A stretch of 64,000 nt of DNA, from NCBI RefSeq assembly GCF_022179805.1, contig NZ_BPUO01000021.1, forward strand, positions 1 to 64,000. Direction: 5' to 3'. This DNA is from Cupriavidus pauculus. GTDB taxonomy: Bacteria; Pseudomonadota; Gammaproteobacteria; Burkholderiales; Burkholderiaceae. Both the position numbers and the translations under genes were made by a program. Shown here piece by piece: positions 24,135 to 31,502 of the stretch. Numbering within the stretch: the stretch's first letter is position 1; every line of letters starts with the position of its first letter. The notes under the pieces are model-generated. The model was not told the DNA's origin. It saw only the letters and a list, made by a program, of their open reading frames with translations, and made no database searches.

Positions 24135-25883
24135 ATGCAAATCGAGAACTACAAGACAGACATCCTGATCCTGGGCACAGGTGGAGCGGGGCTGTTCGCG
24201 GCGTTGCATGCCAAGAAGGCAAATCCGACGCTCAGGGTGTCGGTGGCAGTCAAGGGCCTGCTGGGCAAGTGCGGCTGTACTCGAATGGTCCAGGGTGGCT
24301 ACAACGTAGCGCTGTCCACCGGCGATTCGGTCGAACGTCATTTCATGGACACGATCGAAGGCGGCAAATGGTTGCCGCGCCAGGATCTGGCCTGGCGCCT
24401 CGTTGAGGGTGCAATCGAGCGCGTACGTGAACTTGAAAACGAGATCGGCTGCTTTTTCGACCGCAACCCGGACGGGACACTGCATCAGAAAGCATTCGCT
24501 GGCCAGAGTTTTGACCGGACGGTTCACAAGGCTGACCTGACGGGCATCGAGATCATCAACCGCTTGATGGAGCAGGTGAGGGCGCTCGATGTGGAAGAGC
24601 TGGAAGAGCATCGGGCTATCGAACTGATTCCCGCTGCGGACGGATCGGGTATTTCCGGCGTTCTTTTCATCGACATGCGTCGCGGCACCTATCGCTTCGT
24701 GCAGGCCAAGGCGGTGCTGCTGGCGACCGGTGCAGGACCGACGATGTACCGCTATCACACGCCATCCGGTGACAAGACCTGCGACGGGCTTGCGATGGCC
24801 ATGCGCTATGGCTTGAGCCTTCGTGACATGGAGATGGTGCAGTTCCACCCAACAGGCTTGCTGGGCGGACCGGACACCCGCATGACTGGGACTGTGCTCG
24901 AGGAAGGCTTGCGCGGTGCGGGCGGCTGGCTGATCAACGGCAACGGGGATCGCTTCATGACCAACTACGACCCCCGTGGCGAGCGCGCTACGCGCGACGT
25001 GGTCAGTCGTGGCATCTACGCCGAAATGCGCGCAGGCCGGACCGGCCCGATGGGCGGTGTCTACATCCAGATGAGCCATCTCGGCCCCGAGAAGGTGGCA
25101 AAGACCTTTCCGGGGATGGTCAACCGGTGCAAGGACTGCGGCTTTGACCTGGCAGGCGGACGTGTTGAAGTGGTACCAACCGCCCACTATCTGATGGGTG
25201 GCGTCGAGTTCAATGTCGACTGCAGCACCGCGTCTCCTGGCCTGTTCGCGGCCGGCGAGGACTGCGGAGGCGTGCACGGTGCCAATCGTCTTGGCGGCAA
25301 CGGGGTGGCGAACTCCACAGTTTTCGGCGGTATCGCAGGCGATTCCATGGCCGCCTACGCATCGAAGGTTCAGCATTGGAAGGAACCGGACAAGCGGGTC
25401 ATCCTCAGTGGCATCGAACGTGCCGAGTATCCGTTCTCGAAGACGCCGGGCGCGATCCATGAACTCCGCGATGCGCTCGCCCAGACGATGTGGGATGACG
25501 TTGGCGTGCTGCGCCATGAGTCGGCAATGCGTCGAGGGCTTGCCTCGGTCGCGTGCCACCACGACGCGTTGATGGCCATGGGCGTGCCCGATGGCGACCG
25601 CCGCTACAACGTGACCTGGCATGACTGGCTGAATCTGCAGAGCCTGGTCGACATGTCCCGCGTGATTACCGTTTCGGCACTGGCGCGCGAGAACAGCCGC
25701 GGCGCCCATGCTCGCGAAGACTTTCCGGAGCCCGGCGATCTGCATGGCAGTCGCTATACCCGCGTGACAGCGGATGGCGATGACATTCGACTGGAGATGG
25801 TGCCGGTGAAGTTCGACATCGTGACGCCGGGCACATCACTGATTACCGGTGAGGCCGGTCAACCCCCCAAAGTTGCAGCATAA
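24135..25883 (+). CDS. Succinate dehydrogenase/fumarate reductase-like flavoprotein subunit with altered active-site residues
   Basis: A 582-residue FAD enzyme. The dinucleotide motif is ILGTGGAGLFAALHA (12-26). Substrate-site residues of SdhA are kept: H238 in QFHPTG, R287 in ATRDVVSR, H351 in TAHYLMGG, R385 in GANRLGGN. Two positions differ. The histidine that covalently holds FAD in SdhA/FrdA (five residues before QGG) is Cys48 (GCTRMVQGG). The substrate-contacting Thr of TEG is Glu256 (LEEGLRGAGG). FAD is thus probably non-covalent and the preferred substrate may not be plain succinate. It lies within a continuous operon with the anchors upstream and fumarase-like genes downstream. Confidence 0.88.
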   Translation: MQIENYKTDILILGTGGAGLFAALHAKKANPTLRVSVAVKGLLGKCGCTRMVQGGYNVALSTGDSVERHFMDTIEGGKWLPRQDLAWRLVEGAIERVRELENEIGCFFDRNPDGTLHQKAFAGQSFDRTVHKADLTGIEIINRLMEQVRALDVEELEEHRAIELIPAADGSGISGVLFIDMRRGTYRFVQAKAVLLATGAGPTMYRYHTPSGDKTCDGLAMAMRYGLSLRDMEMVQFHPTGLLGGPDTRMTGTVLEEGLRGAGGWLINGNGDRFMTNYDPRGERATRDVVSRGIYAEMRAGRTGPMGGVYIQMSHLGPEKVAKTFPGMVNRCKDCGFDLAGGRVEVVPTAHYLMGGVEFNVDCSTASPGLFAAGEDCGGVHGANRLGGNGVANSTVFGGIAGDSMAAYASKVQHWKEPDKRVILSGIERAEYPFSKTPGAIHELRDALAQTMWDDVGVLRHESAMRRGLASVACHHDALMAMGVPDGDRRYNVTWHDWLNLQSLVDMSRVITVSALARENSRGAHAREDFPEPGDLHGSRYTRVTADGDDIRLEMVPVKFDIVTPGTSLITGEAGQPPKVAA

Positions 25884-25894
25884 GGACCGCTACG

Positions 25895-26833
25895 ATGACG
25901 ACGATATCCATCGACCGGGTCGAGGAAGCCGCGTTCGAGATCATGAAACGCGCCGCAATCGAAATCCCCAAGGACTACAAGCAGGGCATCCGGGCGTTGC
26001 AGAAGACCGAGACCGGCAAACTGCCGCGATTCGTGATCCACGCAATGCAGGACAACTGGGAAGCCGCCGACCAGGATCGCCGGCCAATGTGCGCCGACAC
26101 CGGCCTGCCGCGCTACTACGTCAAGGTAGGCAACAACGCCACAGTGCAACGCGGCTTTGTCGCGGTGGAGCGCGCGCTGCGCAAGGCCACGGCCGACGCC
26201 ACGCTGGCGGTTCCGCTGCGCCCCAATCGTGTCCATCCGCTCTGGCGCACGGATAACAACAACAACGTGGGCATCAACGCGCCCGAGATCGAATGGTCGT
26301 TCGAGCCGGATTCGGACTGGGTGGACATCACCACGGTCCACAAAGGCGGGCTGTTCGGCACCGACTACCGGATGTTATTCCCCGGCGATGGTATCGACGG
26401 CATCAAGCGATTCGTGCTCGATACCCTGATCGCGTTCGGGAAACGGGGCCTGGCCTGCCAACCCGCGATTGTCGGCATCGGCCTGGGCGGATCGAAGGAT
26501 ACGTGCATGCAGCTTGGCAAGCAGGCAGCCTGCCTGCGGGTCGTGGGTGACCGCAATCCCGACCCGAAGATTGCCGAGCTGGAACTCGAACTCATGAAGC
26601 TTGGCAACTCCATTGGTATGGGCGCCATGGGCTTCGTGGGCTCGTCGATGGTGGTCGACTGCCATATCGAGGTTGGGCATACGCATACCGGCGGGATGCC
26701 GATCAGCCTGCATACGTTCTGCCTGTCCTCGCGGCGCGCCACAGCGCGGATCCATGCGGACGGCAGCATCGAATACCGGACGGACCCACAGTGGTTCACC
26801 CCATACCTGCGCAGGGAGACGGTCGAATGGTAA
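25895..26833 (+). CDS. Class I fumarase/tartrate dehydratase-type hydratase, alpha subunit
   Basis: A 312-residue iron-sulfur hydro-lyase subunit. The three cluster cysteines are in RPMCADTGLPRYYV, GLGGSKDTCMQL and VVDCHIEVGHTHTGGMP. Two-subunit class I enzymes include fumarase, L(+)-tartrate dehydratase and mesaconase, and the sequence alone does not separate them. Directly downstream of a fumarate-forming-type flavoprotein, hydration of fumarate or a substituted fumarate is the likely job. It overlaps the beta-subunit gene by seven bases. Confidence 0.9.
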   Translation: MTTISIDRVEEAAFEIMKRAAIEIPKDYKQGIRALQKTETGKLPRFVIHAMQDNWEAADQDRRPMCADTGLPRYYVKVGNNATVQRGFVAVERALRKATADATLAVPLRPNRVHPLWRTDNNNNVGINAPEIEWSFEPDSDWVDITTVHKGGLFGTDYRMLFPGDGIDGIKRFVLDTLIAFGKRGLACQPAIVGIGLGGSKDTCMQLGKQAACLRVVGDRNPDPKIAELELELMKLGNSIGMGAMGFVGSSMVVDCHIEVGHTHTGGMPISLHTFCLSSRRATARIHADGSIEYRTDPQWFTPYLRRETVEW

Positions 26834-27510
26834 GCCCGCAAGACGATGACCTGAAGGTCTTCCACATCAATCTGCCCGCCACCACGGAAGACATTGCCAA
26901 GCTTGAGCTGGGGGCCGCCGTGTACCTGACTGGCGTGGTCTACACGGCGCGGGAAGGTGTCTACAAGAAGGTGCTCGACGAGGGCCTGGAGCCGCCCGTC
27001 GAGCTCCGCGGCCTTAGCAATGTCAACTTTCACTGCTCGCCTGCCGCCGCGCCCAATGAGGATGGAAGCTATAACGTCGGTGCAGTGACAGCCACCGCAA
27101 GTTTCCGCTTCTCGAAGTGGATACCAAAGTGGATGGAGAAGACCGCGTGCCGCATCTTCATCGGCAAGGGCGGCATGCCTGCCGACGACTACAAGCGCGT
27201 GCTAGCGCCAGGTGGGGCCATCTATCTCACGACGGTAGGTTACGGCACCGGTGCGCTACTCGGTCGGGGTATCAAGCAGGTGAAGGACGTGTTCTGGCTC
27301 GACGAACTCGGCATTGCGCAAGCCATGTGGATGTTCGAAGTGGAGAACTTCGGTCCGTTCATTGTTGAGAGCGACCTGGAGGGCAACTCGCTTTTCGCGC
27401 AGCACGCCGAAGTCATCAACGCTGGAATCGAAAAGCTTTACGCAGGGCTGAAGCCGCCAGCACTGCATCGATACGGCGAGACCGACGATCGGAAGAACGA
27501 AGTGATGTAA
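26827..27510 (+). CDS. Class I fumarase/tartrate dehydratase-type hydratase, beta subunit
   Basis: A 227-residue partner of the alpha subunit. Family segments are LPATTEDIAKLELGAAVYLTGVVYTARE, GLSNVNFHCSPAAAP, IFIGKGGMPADDY and KDVFWLDELGIAQAMWMFEVENFGPFIVESD. The start at 26827 overlaps the alpha gene end, so equal synthesis is likely. The usual beta-subunit phrase Gly-Pro-Ala/Thr-Thr at the substrate site is not obvious here, which may reflect a different substrate, though I cannot align it rigorously by eye. Confidence 0.88.
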   Translation: MVSPQDDDLKVFHINLPATTEDIAKLELGAAVYLTGVVYTAREGVYKKVLDEGLEPPVELRGLSNVNFHCSPAAAPNEDGSYNVGAVTATASFRFSKWIPKWMEKTACRIFIGKGGMPADDYKRVLAPGGAIYLTTVGYGTGALLGRGIKQVKDVFWLDELGIAQAMWMFEVENFGPFIVESDLEGNSLFAQHAEVINAGIEKLYAGLKPPALHRYGETDDRKNEVM

Positions 27511-27529
27511 CCAGACCCGGGAGCACGCA

Positions 27530-28363
27530 ATGATCATCGATTTCAGGCTTCGCCCACCGATTGGGGGCTTTCTCGACACGCTGATGTATTCGGCAGGCGA
27601 GCGCCGCGACGGCTTTACCCGTACCGTTGGCTTTGACCCGTCGCCCGCGGCCCAGCAGCAATCCATGGACCTGCTGGTCAAGGAGATGGACGAAGCCCGC
27701 GTAGACAAGGGCGTCGTGGTTGGGCGTCTCGCTGGAACACTGGGCAGCGTGTCAAACGAGGACGTCGCGCGAATCGTGCGCGACTATCCGCAACGCTTCA
27801 TTGGTGCGGCATCCATCGACCCGACAAACCGGGTGGCGGCATGCAAGACGATCTCGGATGCGGTCGCCGGGGGCTTCAAGGCCATCAACATCGAGCCGGG
27901 CTCGTATCCGGTTCCCATGTATGCCGATGACCGGCGCCTGTATCCGATCTATGCACATTGCGAAGATCTGGGCGTGCCCGTGATCATGATGGTTGGTGGC
28001 ACCGCAGGTCCGGATCTGAGTTACTCGGATCCGGTGAAGACCGACCGCGTCCTGGCGGACTTTCCGGGGCTCAAGGTTGTTGTCGCGCATGGCGGGTGGC
28101 CCTGGGTAACGGAGATCCTCCATATCGCCTTCCGCCGGCGGAACATGTATCTGTCGCCGGACATGTACTTCTCGCGGATGCCCGGCTGGGAGGAGTACGT
28201 CAAGGCGGCGGACACGTTCCTCTCAGACCGCATGTTGTATGCAAGCTCCTTTCCATTCTGTCCGGTGCGAGACTACAAGCAATGGTTCGAGACGCTGCCG
28301 ATTCGTCCTGAGAACCTGGAAAAGGTGATGGGCGGCAACGCGCGTCGCCTCCTGGGGATCTAG
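27530..28363 (+). CDS. Amidohydrolase-2 fold protein lacking the metal ligands
   Basis: A 277-residue TIM-barrel protein of the amidohydrolase-related (ACMSD-like) family, which contains hydrolases, lactonases and decarboxylases. The N-terminal metal motif His-x-His is R6-x-R8 (IDFRLRPP). The strand-5 histidine region reads VIMMVGG, and the strand-8 Asp motif (usually GSD-x-P) is YASSFPF with Ser240. Only H187 (VVVAHGGWPW) remains. A normal metal-dependent reaction is therefore unlikely. It is the last gene of the operon, 19 bp after the hydratase, with a GGGAG site. Metal-independent lactonase or a decarboxylation role are possibilities; the function is unknown. Confidence 0.85.
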   Translation: MIIDFRLRPPIGGFLDTLMYSAGERRDGFTRTVGFDPSPAAQQQSMDLLVKEMDEARVDKGVVVGRLAGTLGSVSNEDVARIVRDYPQRFIGAASIDPTNRVAACKTISDAVAGGFKAINIEPGSYPVPMYADDRRLYPIYAHCEDLGVPVIMMVGGTAGPDLSYSDPVKTDRVLADFPGLKVVVAHGGWPWVTEILHIAFRRRNMYLSPDMYFSRMPGWEEYVKAADTFLSDRMLYASSFPFCPVRDYKQWFETLPIRPENLEKVMGGNARRLLGI

Positions 28364-28441
28364 GTCGCGTGCGGGATGTCCATGCGGCAAAATGACAGTC
28401 TCACGCGCTAGCGGAATGCATCACTCCACAATTTGGCAGAC

Positions 28442-29356
28442 ATGGACGTCAAAACGCTTTATACGCTGGTAGCCATCGCCGATCGAGGCAGTTTTGCCGA
28501 GGCTGGCAACGCTATCGGGTTGACCGTCTCGGCCGTCAGCATGCAGATGCGGGCGCTTGAGGAAGAACTGGGCATCACCATCTTCGACCGCAGTCGCCGT
28601 CCCCCTGTGTTGACTGACGCCGGGCTGGCATTCACCAATCGTGCGCGTGACCTCCTGACCCATTGGGAAAGCATGAGCGCAGCCCTCAAGCGGGAAGCGG
28701 CCGGTGGTGTGTTGAAGCTGGGTTCGGTGCATACCTGCGTGTCCGGCGTCCTGCCGCTTGCTCTCAAGCGGCTGCATCAGCAGGGGCATCGCATCGACAT
28801 CCACCTCACCACAGGCCTTACCCATGACCTGGAGCGGGCGGTGTATCGACGGCAATTGGACGTGGCTGTCGTCACTGAACCGGAGGTCCCGCGCCTGGAC
28901 TTGCAGTTCATGCCTTTTTTCAACGAGGAATTCGTGGTGATCACACATACCACCACGCGAGGAGACTCGGACAAGGGAATCCTGGAGACAACGCCCTACG
29001 TGCGATTCAATCGTACCGCCCGTGTGGGGCTTCTCGTCCAGGAGGAAATGGTCCGGCGCCAGATCGCGGTCCGATCGACCATGGAAATCGATACGCTCGA
29101 GGGCGTGATCGCCATGGTCGCAAATGGGCTGGGCTCGTCGGTTGTACCTGCCCGTGGAGTAGAAAACGAATTTCCGGCATCGATCCGAACCATCCCGTTT
29201 GGCTCACCGCCTTTGATGCGCCGGCTCGGCATTCTGGTCCCCCGGGACAATCCGCGTGCGCATCTTTCGCACCTGCTGCTGGAGGCCCTCACTGCCGTGA
29301 CAAAGCCGACAAGTACACCGGACGATGGTCGTCCGAGACTCGTGCAGAAGAGCTGA
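28442..29356 (+). CDS. LysR family transcriptional regulator
   Basis: A 304-residue regulator. The helix-turn-helix (MDVKTLYTLVAIADRGSFAEAGNAIGLTVSAVSMQMRALEEELGITIFDRSRRPPVLTDAG) is followed by an effector domain (LKLGSVHTCVSGVLPLALKRLHQQGHRIDIHLTTGLTHDLERAV). ATG 28442 is preferred; an upstream TTG at 28433 is possible and no clear ribosome site is seen. It lies between the dicarboxylate-oxidation operon and the receptor-exporter pair, all on the plus strand, and is a candidate regulator for both. Confidence 0.9.
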   Translation: MDVKTLYTLVAIADRGSFAEAGNAIGLTVSAVSMQMRALEEELGITIFDRSRRPPVLTDAGLAFTNRARDLLTHWESMSAALKREAAGGVLKLGSVHTCVSGVLPLALKRLHQQGHRIDIHLTTGLTHDLERAVYRRQLDVAVVTEPEVPRLDLQFMPFFNEEFVVITHTTTRGDSDKGILETTPYVRFNRTARVGLLVQEEMVRRQIAVRSTMEIDTLEGVIAMVANGLGSSVVPARGVENEFPASIRTIPFGSPPLMRRLGILVPRDNPRAHLSHLLLEALTAVTKPTSTPDDGRPRLVQKS

Positions 29357-29612
29357 CCATGGCCATGTCGGATTTTCTGAATCCGTACCGAATGGCATAA
29401 AGATTACCAAGTAGCAGACATTGGTGACTCCGATCCGGAAGGTCGGATGGGGGGCGTTTTGTCAAAAAAAATAGATAAGAACTTTAACTGGTAACGGTGA
29501 GCGTTATATCTCGTTTTCGTTATCAGTGAGCTGAAACTAGGATTTTCTGAAAGCACACAACGATATGCACACATAGTCGTCGACGGATGACGACGCCACA
29601 AAGGAGACAACA
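29357..29612 (+). promoter_or_regulatory. Promoter region of the receptor-exporter pair
   Basis: This 256-bp gap is AT-rich from about 29460. It contains an inverted repeat TAACG-N5-CGTTA (29492-29506) close to similar CGTTAT/CGTTTTCGTTAT segments up to 29525, a plausible regulator site. An AAAGGAG ribosome site precedes the ATG at 29613. No further gene is seen. Confidence 0.4.
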
Positions 29613-30707
29613 ATGAACGCGAATGACACGGAGATGGCCAGAGGCGGTTGGATTGTGCGAGGGCGACAGTGGTGGCGTCGCATACGCCAGCATCCCATCG
29701 TCAAGGAGTTGTACCGCGACCGCGATGCACCGTCGTTCAGCACGTCTACCGGAGTGGCCATGTTTGCGTTTGTCATTGCGCCGGTGGCAATGGTGCAGGT
29801 TCATGCAGAGGAGTGGCCCACCAAGCCGGTTCGCCTTGTGGTGCCGTTTGCCTCTGGGGGCGCCACGGACCTGCTGGCTCGCGCAGTCGCCGTCGAGCTT
29901 GGCAAGCAGTGGAAGCAGCCCGTCGTCGTGGACAACCGGCCAGGTGCTGGCGGCGCGGTGGGGGCGGAAGCCGTTGCCAAATCTGCGCCTGACGGATACA
30001 CGCTGTTGCTTGCGTCGGGAAGCATGTTCACGGTCAATCCATTCATCTATCAGAAGCTTCCGTACTCGGCCGAGAGTTTCGAGATGATCAGCAAGATCGC
30101 CAGCGGGCCGATGGTGCTGACTGTGAATACCAGGTTGCCGGCGAAATCGATGGCGGAATTCATCAATTATGCGAAGGCAAATCCTGGTAAGCTGACTTTC
30201 GCATCGGCCGGCAATGGCAGCCAGGTACACATTGCAAACGAAGCCTTCGCGGAAGCCGCCGGTATCGATGTGGTGCACGTGCCGTACAAGGGGGAAGGGC
30301 CCGCCTACGCAGATCTGATGGCGGGGACGGTGGACATGACGGTGGGCAACATCAATGCCATCTCTCCGCTGCTCAAAGGCAACCGTCTCCGGGCTCTGGC
30401 TGTGACCGGAAAGGAACGATCCCCGCTGTTGCCCGACGTACCGACCACATCCGAGGCAGGTCTTCCTGGATTCACCTTCTATGGGTGGTTCGCATTGATG
30501 GCGCCGACAGGGACGCCCAAGGAGCTGACGGCGAGGATGTACGCGGATCTGGAGAAGGCCACCGCCGGGCCGAGCATGCAGCAGTATCTCGCTGCGCAAG
30601 GCATGACGAGAACGTTGACGCCAAAGGGCCAGCTGCCACAGGAGATCGCACAAGAGTCCGGGCGCTGGAAGCAACTGGTCACCAAGCGCAAAATCTCTGC
30701 CAACTAA
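29613..30707 (+). CDS. TctC/Bug family periplasmic receptor with extended N-terminus
   Basis: A 364-residue binding protein. The Bug core starts EEWPTKPVRLVVPFASGGATDLLARAVAVELGKQW and continues VVDNRPGAGGAVGAEAVAKSAPDGYT and VHVPYKGEGPAYADLMAGTVDM. Unusually about 45 residues rich in Arg/Trp (RGRQWWRRIRQHPIVKELYRDRD) precede the hydrophobic export segment GVAMFAFVIAPVAMVQVHA. The start at 29613 has a strong AAAGGAG site, so the extension is probably real. The next gene encodes a TauE/SafE exporter, not TctA/B. Ligand unknown; a C4 dicarboxylate or sulfonated carboxylate would fit the neighbourhood. Confidence 0.9.
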   Translation: MNANDTEMARGGWIVRGRQWWRRIRQHPIVKELYRDRDAPSFSTSTGVAMFAFVIAPVAMVQVHAEEWPTKPVRLVVPFASGGATDLLARAVAVELGKQWKQPVVVDNRPGAGGAVGAEAVAKSAPDGYTLLLASGSMFTVNPFIYQKLPYSAESFEMISKIASGPMVLTVNTRLPAKSMAEFINYAKANPGKLTFASAGNGSQVHIANEAFAEAAGIDVVHVPYKGEGPAYADLMAGTVDMTVGNINAISPLLKGNRLRALAVTGKERSPLLPDVPTTSEAGLPGFTFYGWFALMAPTGTPKELTARMYADLEKATAGPSMQQYLAAQGMTRTLTPKGQLPQEIAQESGRWKQLVTKRKISAN

Positions 30708-30758
30708 ATGAATTGCGGCAGTTCCTTGCTACGCATTTCAGCCGTGAACTGGGGATCC

Positions 30759-31502
30759 ATGGGTACGGAACACTATGCAGTGCTTGGGGCAACGGTCGTA
30801 AGTGCCTACACGGTATTCGGACTCACCGGTTTCGGCGCGGCGATGGTGGCCGTACCGATCCTGGTGCAGTTCATGCCGCTACAGTTCGTGGTGCCCATGC
30901 TTCTGCTCCTCGACCTTGTGACAACTGCGATGGTCGGCATGCGCAACTGGAGCTCGGTATCCCGGCCAGAGCTGCTTCGCCTCATTCCATTCATGCTGGT
31001 GGGCGTGGCGCTGGGCACTACGGTGCTTGCACAGGTCGAATCCCGCTGGCTGCTCGTAGCCCTGGGCCTTTTTGTGATCCTGATGACGGCACGGGCGCTG
31101 CTAAGCGCTTCGGCACGCGCAGAGGGCGTGGCAAACGGCTGGGCGGTACCGGCTGGCGTTGTGGGGGGGATATTCAGCGCGCTGTTTGGAACCGGAGGCC
31201 CGATCTATACGATGTACTTGTCTCGCAGGCTGCCGCAGATCGACGCATTCCGATCGACAATCGCTGCTGTCATCCTGTTGAGTGCCCTGGTGCGCCTGGC
31301 AGCTTTCGCCAGCAGCGGCCTGCTTCAGCAAGAAGACTTGCTGCGCAGCGCCGCCATTGCGATGCCCTTCAGCCTGATCGGGCTGGCGATTGGATCGCGA
31401 CTTCGGCGTGTCATCTCCGCTGACGCGGTGCGGCGCGCGTTACTGCTCTTTCTTGGCCTCAGCGGAGCTTCCGTGCTCTGTCGCGGTCTGCTAATGCATT
31501 GA
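30759..31502 (+). CDS. TauE/SafE family membrane transporter (sulfite/anion export type)
   Basis: A 247-residue inner-membrane protein with about eight hydrophobic segments. It opens with EHYAVLGATVVSAYTVFGLTGFGAAMVAVPILVQF, a TauE/SafE repeat with the GFG motif, and the second repeat begins WAVPAGVVGGIFSALFGTGGPIYTMYLSRR. Members export sulfite, sulfoacetate or related anions. ATG 30759 is preferred for its GGGGA site; ATG 30708, directly after the receptor stop, is also in frame. With the sulfolactate sulfo-lyase 15 kb upstream producing sulfite, a sulfite-exporting role is attractive but inferred. The 3' end overlaps the convergent aspartase gene by 12 bp. Confidence 0.87.
   Translation: MGTEHYAVLGATVVSAYTVFGLTGFGAAMVAVPILVQFMPLQFVVPMLLLLDLVTTAMVGMRNWSSVSRPELLRLIPFMLVGVALGTTVLAQVESRWLLVALGLFVILMTARALLSASARAEGVANGWAVPAGVVGGIFSALFGTGGPIYTMYLSRRLPQIDAFRSTIAAVILLSALVRLAAFASSGLLQQEDLLRSAAIAMPFSLIGLAIGSRLRRVISADAVRRALLLFLGLSGASVLCRGLLMH

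Noticed and set aside
24135-25883. L-aspartate oxidase (NadB) in place of an SDH/FRD flavoprotein
   Set aside because: It is co-transcribed with an iron-sulfur subunit and two membrane anchors, and no nadA or nadC is nearby.
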